20,000 bases of DNA, taken from Chrysomallon squamiferum. Lineage: Eukaryota; Mollusca; Gastropoda; Neomphalida; Peltospiridae. The notes beneath the pieces were generated by a model, which did not search any database, had not been told where the DNA came from, and worked only from the letters and a program-made list of their open reading frames with translations. Of this stretch, positions 8,603 to 16,477 are shown piece by piece; position 1 is the first letter of the stretch, and every line of letters begins with the position of its first letter. The stretch is from NCBI GenBank assembly GCA_012295275.1, contig CM022666.1, positions 3,356,116-3,376,115 on the forward strand, in the 5' to 3' direction. A program made the position numbers and the translations under genes.

Positions 8603-8809
8603 ATGAGGCTATTCTCGTCTGGTGCTCTTTCGCCGCGGCTTCTCAAACATGGCTGCCGTGCGGTCTCGTGCAGAGCGCGAGCAGGAACACCTCTCGTGAC
8701 AGCGGAGACAAGAGAAATTCTCGCGAGAAGACGTGGCTTTTCGAGAGCTACCCGGAGCGACGCAGATCAGAAAAGCCGTCTTTGCACGTGCCGCGCTCCA
8801 CGACTGTGA
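8603..8809 (+). CDS. Open frame of 68 codons, basic Ser/Arg/Ala-rich, unknown product
   Basis: ATG at 8603 lies in a fair Kozak context (GACAATGAG, A at -3). The N-terminus MRLFSSGALSPRLLKHGCRA has arginine, serine, alanine and leucine and no acidic residue, the composition of a mitochondrial presequence; the following residues stay arginine-rich to a stop at 8807-8809. CpG-rich DNA in this frame favours R, A and S codons, so the composition may be accidental. If real it could be a first coding exon under the promoter-like block, but no consensus donor is evident. Family unknown. Confidence 0.2.
   Translation: MRLFSSGALSPRLLKHGCRAVSCRARAGTPLVTAETREILARRRGFSRATRSDADQKSRLCTCRAPRL
8718..8729. 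promoter_or_regulatory. CGCG element (TCTCGCGAGA palindrome)
   Basis: Perfect 12-bp palindrome TTCTCGCGAGAA with the 10-bp core known as the BANP site. A 10-bp exact match is rare by chance in 20 kb. Binding in this organism is inferred. Confidence 0.5.
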
Positions 8810-8822
8810 CGTAACGCGCCAT
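8748..8822 (-). CDS. Very short open frame with near-optimal Kozak context
   Basis: On the minus strand GGTCACCATGGCG starts MARYVTVVERGTCKDGFSDL and stops after 24 residues (CGG GTA G reads GG-TAG at 8748-8750). The context ACCATGG is close to ideal. It could be an upstream ORF or the start of a first exon; a CGG|GTAGCT near its end is at best a weak donor. No product recognised. Confidence 0.15.
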   Translation of the reverse strand: MARYVTVVERGTCKDGFSDLRRSG

Positions 8823-8880
8823 GGTGACCGGATGACGGCTGGAAATATTCTTGCAACGCACGCGGAACTGCGTTACAAAG

Positions 8881-9300
8881 CAGATGAAGATTTTTTTTTT
8901 TAATTTTTTTTTTTTAATGAACTTTCTCATGATCTTGTCCAGTTATTTCTTTCACACCGAGAGATACGTGTGTGCGACTGTGAAAACTTTTGATTGGCTT
9001 AATCGTCTTCTCCGGGGACTGCCGATAGAATCAGGGTGGGGGGGGAATCAGACGGATATTGTTGGGGTGGGTGGGGGTCTATGTTTTTTTTTTTTTACCT
9101 TATGTTGGTAAATCGGTTGTTGACAATTGTATGTTTGAAATGTTTTAAAGATTATAGTCTGCGTTTTCCACTGTTTGGTGTTATTATTTGGTTTAACTTT
9201 TCAATGTTGTTGTTGTTAACTGAAGAATAATTGTTTCGTGTTTGGTCTTTGTCTTCCTGTGTCAGTGCCGTTCTAGAATATTCCTGTAGTTAAGGCAATA
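8881..9300. other. T-rich and G-rich stretch, no gene
   Basis: Poly(T) near 8889-8916, a G-run cluster at 9034-9077, poly(T) at about 9083-9096. ATTGG at 8993-8997 is a CCAAT box in reverse. Open frames are short and low-complexity. Confidence 0.6.
9034..9077 (+). other. Potential G-quadruplex
   Basis: G runs of 3, 8, 4, 3 and 5 lie within 44 bp, the last three separated by single T. That fits a quadruplex-forming sequence on the plus strand if one long loop is allowed. Confidence 0.4.
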
Positions 9301-9317
9301 GAATATTCATTCCTAAA

Positions 9318-9405
9318 TACATACTTTCGCATATACACGTACACATAAACACACATACACATACAGATACATATACATACACTCCTCATCATCATCATCA
9401 CCATT
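9318..9405. repeat. (ACATAC)-type and (CAT)n repeats
   Basis: Imperfect ACAC/ATAC stretch followed by ATC trinucleotides. Confidence 0.9.
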
Positions 9406-9497
9406 GAAAACAAAAAGTCATACAAAGCAAAAACTAATGTAACTAAATCTTATTTAACCATCAAGTAAATATATCACAAAGATATAAATACAACATA

Positions 9498-9575
9498 ATG
9501 TAACGTAACATAGCATAATATAACTTAACTTAACATAACATAACATAACATAACATAGCATATAATATAATATAA
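9498..9575. repeat. (TAACA)n pentanucleotide array
   Basis: TAACA/TAACT/TAGCA units in tandem, degrading into TATAA. Confidence 0.9.
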
Positions 9576-9599
9576 GCAGAAAAATAAAGCGTAATGAAA

Positions 9600-9780
9600 C
9601 GAATAAATAAATAAATGAATAAATAAATAAATAAATAAATTAACGAGTAAATAAATAAATAAATGAATAAATAAACAAATAAATAAATAAACAAACAAAT
9701 AAACAAATAAATAAATAAACAAACAAACAAACAAATAAATAAATAAATAAATATATAAATAAATAAATAAATAAATAAAA
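9600..9780. repeat. (AAAT)n/(AAAC)n array
   Basis: Long mixed tetranucleotide array; a 20-T run follows at 9808-9827. The isoleucine/leucine/phenylalanine/tyrosine frames on the minus strand are repeat translations. Confidence 0.97.
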
Positions 9781-9839
9781 AAGGCACAACATTTAAAAAG
9801 AAAAATCTTTTTTTTTTTTTTTTTTTTCACAAGACAAAC

Positions 9840-10200
9840 GATACCGCTATATCAAAACGCGCAGTTGAAAGGTTTCGTGGTATATAGATAAAATTTCTCG
9901 AAAACTCGAGACGCGTAGAATGGCTACCAGATTATGCGAAAGTTCTTGAAAAGCGCGCGGGGGTGCCTGCAGAAAGCGGGTGGTTCGTATATCAAACACG
10001 TAATGCGATTCGCATTTTCGTCATGTTTTGTCAATCGCGGGCAATTATTCTCCGAAATACAGCGCACTTGAAACGGAAAGAGACGGAAAATGGCGTCCAC
10101 GTGCGCGAAATTACACGCCTCAGCGCAATCGCCGCCAGAGGACCGGGAACGTTTTGCCTGTGTTAACAGTTTTGTGGATCACCGCTTTTCAGGTCGCGCT
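9840..10200. promoter_or_regulatory. CpG-rich block
   Basis: Unique CpG-dense DNA with overlapping CACGTG (10098-10103) and E2F-like GCGCGAAA (10103-10110), and a short inverted repeat TCTCGA/TCGAGA at 9896-9911. It lies between poly(T) at 9808 and poly(A) at 10296. Confidence 0.35.
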
Positions 10201-10295
10201 AGTAATACACTGATGTTGAAACCATGCGAGGCTTGTAAAATTAATAACAGGTTTGAGTTCTTCTCCACTTGTTCTGTTCATATATGCCTAAGAAG

Positions 10296-10334
<39 letters not shown>

Positions 10335-10350
10335 AAAAGGAAAAAAATGA
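10090..10350 (+). CDS. Open frame of 86 codons with strong Kozak context, unknown product
   Basis: ATG at 10090 lies in GGAAAATGGCG (A at -3, G at +4). The first 68 residues are non-repetitive: MASTCAKLHASAQSPPEDRE, then RFACVNSFVDHRFSGRASNT and LMLKPCEACKINNRFEFFST, with six cysteines, before the frame runs into a lysine tail coded by the A run at 10296-10332. C-x2-C near residue 53 is not enough to call a zinc site. Two other frames are open over the same stretch. No family recognised. The lysine tail suggests that any real coding part ends or is spliced earlier. Confidence 0.2.
10296..10332. repeat. Poly(A), 37 bp
   Basis: The longest homopolymer of the window. It could mark the 3' end of an old retroposed sequence, but no AATAAA stands 10-30 bp before it and no flanking duplication was found. 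Confidence 0.95.
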
Positions 10351-10374
10351 AGAAAAAAAAAACATGAAGGAAGT

Positions 10375-11010
10375 TATGCTATTTTGTTTTGAAATTTTTA
10401 CAATAAAGTGGCGAAAAAAACAGAAGCAGAAGAAAATATCAAAAGAAAAAGAATCTAAGATGCCAGATTTAGTATCAAAGGTCGTTTTGCTGTTGATTGT
10501 TTGTTTCTGGTTGTTGTTGTTCTTGTTGACGTTATTTATAAGATAGAGTGCATGTAATTATGTTGCCTGTGAAACAGACTTTAAATAATTCTCAATGAAT
10601 GCAATATGGAGAGTTGCTCCTGTGACTATTAATTTACCTTCATAAATGTGATACTTTTTAGACACCGCTGTATGTAGTGTGTTTTAATTTAAATTGTAAA
10701 TAAATGTATTAATGTACGTATTATGTATATAACGTATTAAAAGTTGGCGTAATTTTGTGTTTAGTGTATCGTTGACATTCGTTCAGTATCCTAATGTTAC
10801 CGTGATTTGCGGTTGCGATTTTCTGTTTGTATGTGTAGGTGGGGTGTCTGTCTGTATGTGCCTCTGTTTTCTCTCTGGGGGTAGCTTTTTTGACTGTTGA
10901 TTATTCGTCTGTGTATTTCATTACAGTATGAATACCGGAAGAACACTGGAATTTTTATTTTTATTTCTATTAGTAAAAATTGGAGTCCAATATACGCCAC
11001 AGAAATGGTA
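10375..11010. other. AT-rich stretch without a convincing gene
   Basis: Non-repetitive, T/G-rich. A splice-acceptor-like TTTCATTACAG ends at 10926, and an ATG follows directly (10928), but its frame passes within 25 codons into the leucine-coding TTA array and stops. GGTGGGGTG and GGGGGTAG patches lie at 10838-10882. Confidence 0.6.
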
Positions 11011-11013
11011 TCA

Positions 11014-11055
11014 ATTATTATTATTATTATTATTGTTTTTATTGTTATTATTATA

Positions 11056-11154
<99 letters not shown>
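11014..11154. repeat. (TTA)n then (GTT)n
   Basis: TTA units to 11100 switch abruptly to 18 GTT units. Asparagine, tyrosine/cysteine, leucine and valine frames here are repeat translations. Confidence 0.98.
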
Positions 11155-11246
11155 ACAGCGTTGATGATCAGGATGATTTCTTTTTTTAAAGTTTGAAATA
11201 GAAATGCAAAATAACATCCAAAGATCTCAAATATTTCATCACATCA

Positions 11247-11268
11247 TTTTTTTTTTTTTTTTTTTTTT
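11247..11268. repeat. Poly(T), 22 bp
   Basis: Ends in TAG at 11268-11270, so it also resembles a polypyrimidine tract and acceptor; the open plus-strand frame behind it reaches a stop at 11401 but is not recognised. Confidence 0.95.
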
Positions 11269-11359
11269 AGATAATAGCACCATCCATACCGTGCATTCAC
11301 AACATCTGCATTCACCAGATGTTTTTAGCATTTTCTCTTCCCATCTAAGACATAATAAA

Positions 11360-11560
11360 ATTAACACTGCAAGCTCTTCCACGTCACGACTGCAACGCTG
11401 ACTCGCACCTGCTGTTGTAACCAGTCCAGCAAAAACAAAACGCGACACCCAGCGGAAGGTATCAGGCAACCGTCAGCGATTGCCTCCCTTGGCTGCAGCG
11501 AGTTTTGATGACGTAATTGAGACTGCTTCCATTTGGCGCGAAATCTGTTTCGTCGCAATA
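11360..11560. promoter_or_regulatory. CpG-containing block with a full E2F site
   Basis: TTTGGCGCGAAA at 11532-11543 matches the E2F/DP consensus in full, and TGACGTAA lies at 11509-11516, 16 bp away. The block is non-repetitive and is bounded by T runs at 11247 and 11609. Promoter function is inferred from the paired sites. Confidence 0.4.
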
Positions 11561-11606
11561 TGTTTGGGTTAGGGGGGGAGGTTTCTTTATTTCTTTTTCT
11601 TCTTTT

Positions 11607-11646
<40 letters not shown>

Positions 11647-11711
11647 AGATTTTTCTTTTTTTGCCAAAAGGTACAGTGCCACCCAAGTTCTGCGTCGTCG
11701 TAACCAAACAT
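11361..11711 (-). CDS. Open frame of 116 codons interrupted by a lysine tract, unknown product
   Basis: ATG at 11711-11709 (GCCGTCATGT, G at -3) starts MFGYDDAELGWHCTFWQ, then a long lysine/arginine stretch coded by the 35-bp T run at 11609-11643. A mixed stretch including RAKWKQSQLRHQNSLQPREA and LLDWLQQQVRVSVAVVTW follows to a stop at 11361. A coding tract of pure K from a homopolymer is unlikely in a real protein, so at most the parts on either side could be exons. A second minus-strand frame is open over 11239-11469. Nothing recognised. Confidence 0.12.
11609..11643. repeat. Poly(T), 35 bp
   Basis: Long homopolymer between two CpG-containing blocks. Confidence 0.98.
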
Positions 11712-12050
11712 GACGGCAACGTTTTCTCGCGTGTTGATGCCAGGTTTTGGCACCGGTGCCGTTCGATACGTTATTTTCTCAAGTGGGAGGAGATTCTCAG
11801 TGTTGTTTCTGACCAGGGGGCATGATTAAAACCCGGATGAGACGTTTATTGTTGGAAATCACAATACTTTTGTTTTCAATTCGACTCGGGGAACGGTTGT
11901 CACGACTGGTGCTCCTGTGTCGGGTTACGCCAAATGGTTTGAGTGAAAGCGAATAGCGCACAACCTGTCACCAGTCATTTGTACAAGCCGGTGTCAAGGT
12001 GTCAAAGGTTGAAAAAGGGTGTGGAAGAGGGGTGGTTTTCGATTGCGTAA
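11690..12050. other. CpG-containing unique block, no gene
   Basis: A perfect 12-bp palindrome GGCACCGGTGCC lies at 11749-11760, and an 8-bp tandem duplication GGTGTCAA at 11990-12005. Stretches such as GACTCGGGGAACGGTTGTCACGAC resemble the other CpG-rich blocks. No start site or frame can be supported. Confidence 0.5.
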
Positions 12051-12059
12051 AGTTTTTTT

Positions 12060-12475
12060 TTTTTATTGAGTTCGCAAGAAATAGTTTCCTGGAGTGATTT
12101 AAACAGTCTTGTACCATTAATAACTGCTTGAGGTTATTATTAGAAAGTAATAAAATAAGACAATTCCCGTTGTTATGGAGACAGATTAATTAAGACTTGT
12201 AGTTTGTAAAAGACCTGGTTATTTCAGAATTGCCTTATGGCACTTAATTATACCCAACAAACAAACCATTTTGACGTTTACAAAGTGGAAAATATAAATC
12301 AGTTTGCTATTAGATGCGACATAGTGTAAAAAAGAAATGCCCATACCTTGATGTAACAAAATACACCCCAAAATATAAGTTTATATGGCACAAACAGCAA
12401 TATTAATGAGAAGGAGAAGAAGACTAAAAGAAAGAAGAGAAAGAAGAAAATGTTCAACTTCAACATCATCGCTAT
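12060..12475. other. AT-rich stretch, no gene
   Basis: Unique AT-rich DNA, A/G-rich near 12410-12450. No repeat of note. Confidence 0.6.
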
Positions 12476-12532
12476 CGTCTTTATTATCATCACCAACACC
12501 ATCATTATCATCACAATAAATATTATTATTAT

Positions 12533-12548
12533 ATTTGCATGACGTCAT
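12533..12548. promoter_or_regulatory. Overlapping octamer and CRE sites
   Basis: ATTTGCAT (reverse of the POU octamer ATGCAAAT) at 12533-12540 shares its last base with TGACGTCA at 12540-12547; ATGACGTCAT is a 10-bp palindrome. Both are full consensus sites. They lie in AT-rich DNA between ATC/ATT repeats. Confidence 0.35.
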
Positions 12549-12671
12549 TACTTGCATTAATTTTATCTACACATATAAAGATATTACACGCACACGCACA
12601 TGCACACATCAAGCGAAAATAAAACCAAAATAAAACATTTGAAATTTAATCACATATACTTGACAACAACA

Positions 12672-12683
12672 AAAATAATAATC

Positions 12684-12724
<41 letters not shown>

Positions 12725-12785
12725 CAATAATGATAATAATGATAATAATGATGATGACGCCTAACAAAAACAACAACAACAACAA
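12672..12785. repeat. (AAT)n, (ATG)n, (AAC)n array
   Basis: Trinucleotide arrays following one another. Confidence 0.95.
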
Positions 12786-12827
12786 TTTAACTTAATTTAA
12801 TGACACCAAAATAAAATAACATAATAT

Positions 12828-12877
12828 ATGCCAATGACATTTAACTTTTAACTTTCTTTAAAATACTCTCTCTCTCA

Positions 12878-12913
<36 letters not shown>

Positions 12914-12970
12914 TTCTCTCTCTATCTCTATCTCTATCTCTCTCTTTCTCTCTCTCTCTTTCTCTCTCTA
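12828..12970. repeat. Dispersed repeat copy 2: conserved 5' flank plus (CT)n
   Basis: The core TGACATTTAACTTTTAAC at 12835 and the following 13 bp are identical to 3956-3986, and lead into a CT array with a CACT then GTCT interruption. The array later degrades to TATCTC units and ends at about 12969. It has the same orientation as copy 1. Confidence 0.75.
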
Positions 12971-12984
12971 CCCTGCTCTGCTCC

Positions 12985-13510
12985 TTCAGAAGAATTCGCG
13001 CCAAAATGCAGGTGCATCCATCGCAGTCGAAATCTCAAAAACAACGCACGAATAATTGTGTCAGAAAATTTATCAAAATAAAACTACTCGAGGCAAATTT
13101 CTTAAACACAAAAGCGAAACAAGGGGCGGGAAGTGACGTTACAACGGGCGTGCGCAGACGTCAGGATCTCTTAAAGGTGTACGTTACTTCCACTGGCACT
13201 CGGTCGATTTATCACGGTGACGTATTACGCTGCTGTTAGTCCAGGTGCTGTACGAAACGAAACGAAACGAAACGCTCTCTCTCTCTCGGGCTAAACACAC
13301 TGCCACGCCTACTGTGAAACAAATACCCGAGCCCCCTAAACCTTGTAAAAGAAGCTATTATTTCAGCGTTGTCTATTGCAGTTAATAACAGCCATAAGCG
13401 AGCTATTTTGTCCTGGTAATTGCCGCGCGCAGTTCGGGGATGGCAGTCGATTGGAAGATGACATATTTCGTTTCCATATTTGGTGGGCTTGATTGGCGAG
13501 AGAGGGGCCT
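12985..13510. promoter_or_regulatory. CpG-rich block with E2F-like, GC-box, CRE-like and CCAAT motifs
   Basis: TTCGCGCCAAAA at 12995-13006 (E2F type), GGGGCGGG at 13123-13130 (Sp1-type GC box), TGACGTTA at 13134-13141, GACGTCA at 13157-13163, TGACGTAT at 13218-13225, and reverse CCAAT boxes at 13450-13454 and 13492-13496. A (CGAAA)n stretch of four units lies at 13253-13274. This is the richest motif cluster of the window after the 8.6-8.9 kb block. Confidence 0.4.
13006..13239 (+). CDS. Open frame of 77 codons, basic, unknown product
   Basis: ATG at 13006 (GCCAAAATGC, A at -3) starts directly at the end of the E2F-like site. It reads MQVHPSQSKSQKQRTNNCVR and continues basic (KFIKIKLLEANFLNTKAKQG, then GVRRRQDLLKVYVTSTGTRS) to TAG after LRCC at 13237-13239. 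The frame is non-repetitive with mixed composition. No domain or family is recognised and no splice site is needed to read it. A site for E2F so close to the ATG is usual for promoters only if the transcript leader is very short, so this may be a chance frame. Confidence 0.2.
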   Translation: MQVHPSQSKSQKQRTNNCVRKFIKIKLLEANFLNTKAKQGAGSDVTTGVRRRQDLLKVYVTSTGTRSIYHGDVLRCC

Positions 13511-13564
13511 GATTAGGGTGTGTGTTTAAAATTTAAAGAGGTTTGAAAGTAGCTATAATCGTAC

Positions 13565-13825
13565 GTTATTATTATTCTTGTTATTGTTGTTATTGTTATT
13601 GTTGTTGTTGTTGTTATTATTATTATTATTATTATTGTTATTATTATTATTATTATTATTACTTTTATTATTATTATTACTATTACTTTTATTATTATTA
13701 TTATCAACAACATCATCATCATCACTATTATTATTATTACTACTATTACTACTACTGCTACTACTACCACAACAATAACTACTACTACTAGTACTATTGT
13801 TGTTGTTGTTCTTCTTCTTCACTGG
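13565..13825. repeat. (TTA)n/(TTG)n/(ACT)n compound array
   Basis: Trinucleotides with TTA in the middle, ATC and ACT after, GTT and CTT at the end. Leucine, tyrosine and asparagine frames on both strands are repeat translations. Confidence 0.97.
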
Positions 13826-13914
13826 GGTTCTGTGATACAATTAAATAAAATACGTAATTTATTACTGTATCTAAAATTTTGAAATATAAACCGCTAAAAG
13901 TAACGATAAAAACA

Positions 13915-13966
13915 TTTATTTATTTACTTATTAATTCATTCATTTAATATTAATTTTAATTATTAC

Positions 13967-14002
<36 letters not shown>

Positions 14003-14095
14003 CTGAAAGTAGCAGTAATCATATATTCATATTCAAAATTAATACTAAAAAGCAATGATCAACCATAATAATAATAATAATAATATTAATAATTG
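13915..14095. repeat. (TTTA), (ATT)n and (AAT)n repeats
   Basis: TTTA at 13915-13945, ATT at 13965-14002 and AAT at 14068-14090 with AT-rich DNA between. Confidence 0.9.
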
Positions 14096-14191
14096 TTGTA
14101 AATTAAAATTATATTATATTAAATAAAAAAAAAAACAATAAATAAAAAACAATAAACAACCAAACATACATACAAACAAGCAAGCAAATGA

Positions 14192-14251
14192 TTAAATCGA
14201 CGCAACCCTAAAAAGGCCTCTCACATTGATGAAGTGGAACTCTTCAGTCAG
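14192..14251 (+). CDS. Possible exon ending at a consensus donor site, unknown product
   Basis: TCAG|GTGAGTATC at 14248-14260 is the best 5' splice consensus in the window (CAG|GTGAGT). The frame ending in phase 0 at that donor is open from 14192 (after a TGA at 14189-14191) and reads LNRRNPKKASHIDEVELFSQ. This is charged, non-repetitive and protein-like. No good pyrimidine tract precedes it, so the exon start is unknown; it may be shorter, or may be a first exon without a visible ATG in this frame. An alternative frame, ending LMKWNSSVR, is also open. Product not recognised. Confidence 0.2.
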
Positions 14252-14259
14252 GTGAGTAT

Positions 14260-14510
14260 CCAGCCAGGAATTACAAAGAGGTTTTCCAAGTCAGTTCTTC
14301 GGCGCTGCAGAAAATAACAAACTGGAAGATAATTATAACATATAATGTTAGTAAAAGATCTGCGTGTAACGGCCACATCAGCTTTGTAACGTCACAATAA
14401 CGACAACAACGGCGAAGACATCACGTGAACATGTAATTTAAAAATTGGTTGAGGAAATATCGAGTTTCTGATATTTTCAGAAAATGCTCGATATTGGTTT
14501 TGGATTTTGA
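14260..14510. other. Unique stretch, no gene
   Basis: E-box CACGTG at 14422-14427. A GGCGCTGCAG ending at about 14309 could be an acceptor but is not pyrimidine-rich. Nothing else recognised. Confidence 0.5.
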
Positions 14511-14514
14511 AAAT

Positions 14515-14690
14515 TGTATCTTATTTTATTATATTTCATTAAATTTGATTTGATTAAATTTTATTTGATTAAATTTTATTTTATTAAATTTTATTTTTAT
14601 TTTATTTTATTTTATTAAATTTTATTTTATTTTATTTTATTTTATTTTATTTTATTTAAATTTTATTTATTTATTTATTTAATCATTGAC
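14515..14690. repeat. (TTTTA)n array with TTAAATTTTATTT variants
   Basis: Pentanucleotide TTTTA units with GATT/TTAAA variants on the left side that form a higher-order pattern of about 16 to 20 bp. Confidence 0.95.
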
Positions 14691-14769
14691 TCGTCTATTT
14701 ACTTTTTTATGTGTTCATATATTTGTTTAGTATTTATTAATTTAATTATATATCTCTGTATTTGAATTT

Positions 14770-14905
14770 GTTTTTTTTTTTTTCTTTTCTTTCCTCCCCC
14801 CCCCCCTTTTATTGGGAAGGTGTCTTCAGCTCGATATTGTCCTTTTTAATTTTTTGAACCGTAATTAGTACATTATTTATTTATTTATTTATTTATTTGT
14901 CTGTT
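14770..14905. repeat. Poly(T), poly(C) (11) and (TTTA)n
   Basis: T run near 14770-14783, C run 14796-14806, TTTA array 14876-14900. No gene. Confidence 0.9.
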
Positions 14906-15296
14906 TGTTTGTTACTTAATTAGTAAGTCCAAAATTAACACATATATAAAATATAAAATAACACATTTCATCTCTTAAATTATTTCAGCTGCTTTTTCGA
15001 TTTCTCTTTCCTATTATAGTTACCATTACAATAAAATACATCATTTTGACAAGAACGTTGACAGTTATGGGCGGAGCCTCAGTTAAAAAAATTCAGTAAG
15101 TTCTGGAATTATTACAGAAGTAAGGGAAACTACTCTGATCATCTTTATATACTAAGTAAAGTCACTGGTCACTGTTTAAAGAAAAGTAAAGTAAGATTAA
15201 ATGACGTTAGGTAATTCTATAAATCTGTTAATTAATTAATTAATTAATAAGAAAATGAATTAAACAGTTAGAAATCAAATCTTAATTAAAACAGTT

Positions 15297-15298
<2 letters not shown>
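14906..15298. other. AT-rich stretch with a possible tiny exon
   Basis: ATGGGCGGAGCCTCAG begins at 15067, and reads MGGASVKKI up to a donor-like ATTCA|GTAAGT at 15096-15101. If not spliced, the frame stops one codon later. The match lacks the usual G before GT. A TTAA-type repeat lies at 15226-15246. Otherwise no gene. Confidence 0.4.

Positions 15299-15339
<41 letters not shown>
15299..15339. repeat. (AT)n microsatellite
   Basis: Twenty uninterrupted AT units. Confidence 0.98.
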
Positions 15340-15340
<1 letters not shown>

Positions 15341-15379
15341 CAAATAAATAAAAAATATTAAAAATAATAAATAAATAGC

Positions 15380-15614
15380 AGTAACTGCAGCAACATCAAT
15401 TATAGCAATAGTAGTAGTAGTAGTAGTCGTAACAGCAGTGATAGTAGTAATTTTTTTAGTAGTAGCATCAGTAGTATCAGCTGAAATAGTAAAGTTAATG
15501 ACAGTAGTTGTAGTAGAAGTAATGGTAGTAGTATAACTCTTCAATATCTGATTCTTCGTCCTATTCCTTTTTCACTGTCAGTCTCTCCTTTTTTGCTTTC
15601 TACCATTTGTTTCT
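15380..15614. repeat. (GTA)n array with specific tail, copy 2
   Basis: Imperfect GTA array (GTAGTAGTAGTAGTCGTAAC and similar) ending AATGGTAGTAGTATAACTC, then a tail with AATATCTGATTC, an 11-bp insert TTCGTCCTATT, CCTTTTTCACTGTCAGTCTC and TTTCTACCATTTGTTTC. The tail lines up with that at about 8190-8260 in the same orientation. Confidence 0.65.
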
Positions 15615-15629
15615 AGTAGTAGTAAAAAG

Positions 15630-15775
15630 AAGATAAATAAATAAATAAATAAATAAATAAAAACATAAATAAATAAATAAATAAACAAACATACACAAAC
15701 AAACAAACAAACAAACAAAAAAACAAACAAACAAATAAATAAACAAACAAACGATCGAACAAACAGACAAATAGC
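15630..15775. repeat. (AAAT)n/(AAAC)n array
   Basis: Similar in build to the array at 9600-9780. Confidence 0.97.
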
Positions 15776-15909
15776 ACAAACAACAAATGTATCTTTTTAA
15801 CAATACTTCATTCATACTTTTTCAAGCTTTTTCTCTCTCTCTCTTTTTTTTTTCTCCACGCTGAAACCACATCATACAAAACATACAACAAACCACCAAC
15901 CAGGTAATT

Positions 15910-15990
15910 ATGAAGGTCCACTGAGGCGAATCGATCTGTGGACCCAGCGCGCTTCACGTGAGTGATGTACCACTGAGCCACCAATTACAG
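15910..15990 (-). mobile_element. tRNA-derived SINE head (truncated), minus strand
   Basis: Read on the minus strand, TGGCTCAGTGG (15980-15970) is a full match to the RNA polymerase III A box, and AGATCGATTCG (15937-15927) is a B-box-like sequence 32 bp further on. GGTCCAC at 15914-15920 pairs with GTGGACC at 15937-15944 as the arms of a 7-bp stem around the B box region. The order A box, GCGCGCTGGG, GATCGAT, GTGGACC is the order I know from tRNA-related heads of molluscan SINEs (BivMD/CHRS type). The conserved body and tail normally found downstream are not visible, so this is a fragment or diverged copy. A plain tRNA pseudogene is the alternative. Confidence 0.55.
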
Positions 15991-16059
15991 GTCTGACGAA
16001 GGTCGACAGACACAGCGTTATATCCGATCAACCAACAAAACACCTCTTTGTTAGATTAA

Positions 16060-16176
16060 ACATCTTCAGTTTTATTACATATTCTACAATATATATATGT
16101 ATATATATATATATGTGTATGTATGTATATGTATATATATATATATATATACACACACACATATATATATACATAT
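16060..16176. repeat. (AT)n/(GTAT)n/(AC)n stretch
   Basis: Mixed AT, ATGTAT and ACAC dinucleotides. Confidence 0.9.
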
Positions 16177-16266
16177 GATTGTTCTTATTATACAGTGACA
16201 ATTGTTCAAATATATATATATATATATGATTTTTCTTTTTCATTATACAAGTGGTAATTGTTCAAA

Positions 16267-16297
<31 letters not shown>

Positions 16298-16477
16298 TTT
16301 TTTTTTCATTAGCCATGTCGAAATTAATTATATCTGTCTATATATATAGATAGATAGATAGATAGATATAGATTATACATACGATTTTTCTTATAAGTGA
16401 TAATTGTTCAAAATGAAATATATATATATCTTTTCTTTCTTTTTCATTAGTAATGTCGAAATTAATTATATCTATTT

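Larger units (their letters stand above)
8600..8880. promoter_or_regulatory. Most promoter-like CpG-rich block of the window
   Basis: The 12-bp palindrome TTCTCGCGAGAA at 8718-8729 contains TCTCGCGAGA, the CGCG element bound by BANP at CpG-island promoters in vertebrates. GCACGTGC lies at 8784-8791, TGACGTAA at 8807-8814, a CCATGG at 8819-8824 and an ETS-like ACCGGATG at about 8827. CpG is dense throughout and there is no simple repeat inside. The combination is what a housekeeping-type promoter looks like, though the transcribed direction is unclear: ATGs in good context are present on both strands. Confidence 0.45.

Noticed and set aside
10296-10332. Processed retrocopy with poly(A) tail ending at 10332
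   Set aside because: No polyadenylation hexamer at the right distance, no recognisable transcript upstream and no flanking duplication found by eye.
10928-11056. Small ATG frame after an acceptor-like CAG with a hydrophobic N-terminus like a signal peptide
   Set aside because: The hydrophobic residues come from T-rich DNA and the frame runs into leucine codons of the TTA array and stops.
11011-11217. Poly-asparagine, poly-tyrosine/cysteine and poly-valine open frames
   Set aside because: All come from (TTA)n and (GTT)n read in different frames and strands.
11576-11584. Telomere-like GGGTTAGGG
   Set aside because: Only one and a half units, next to an ordinary G run.
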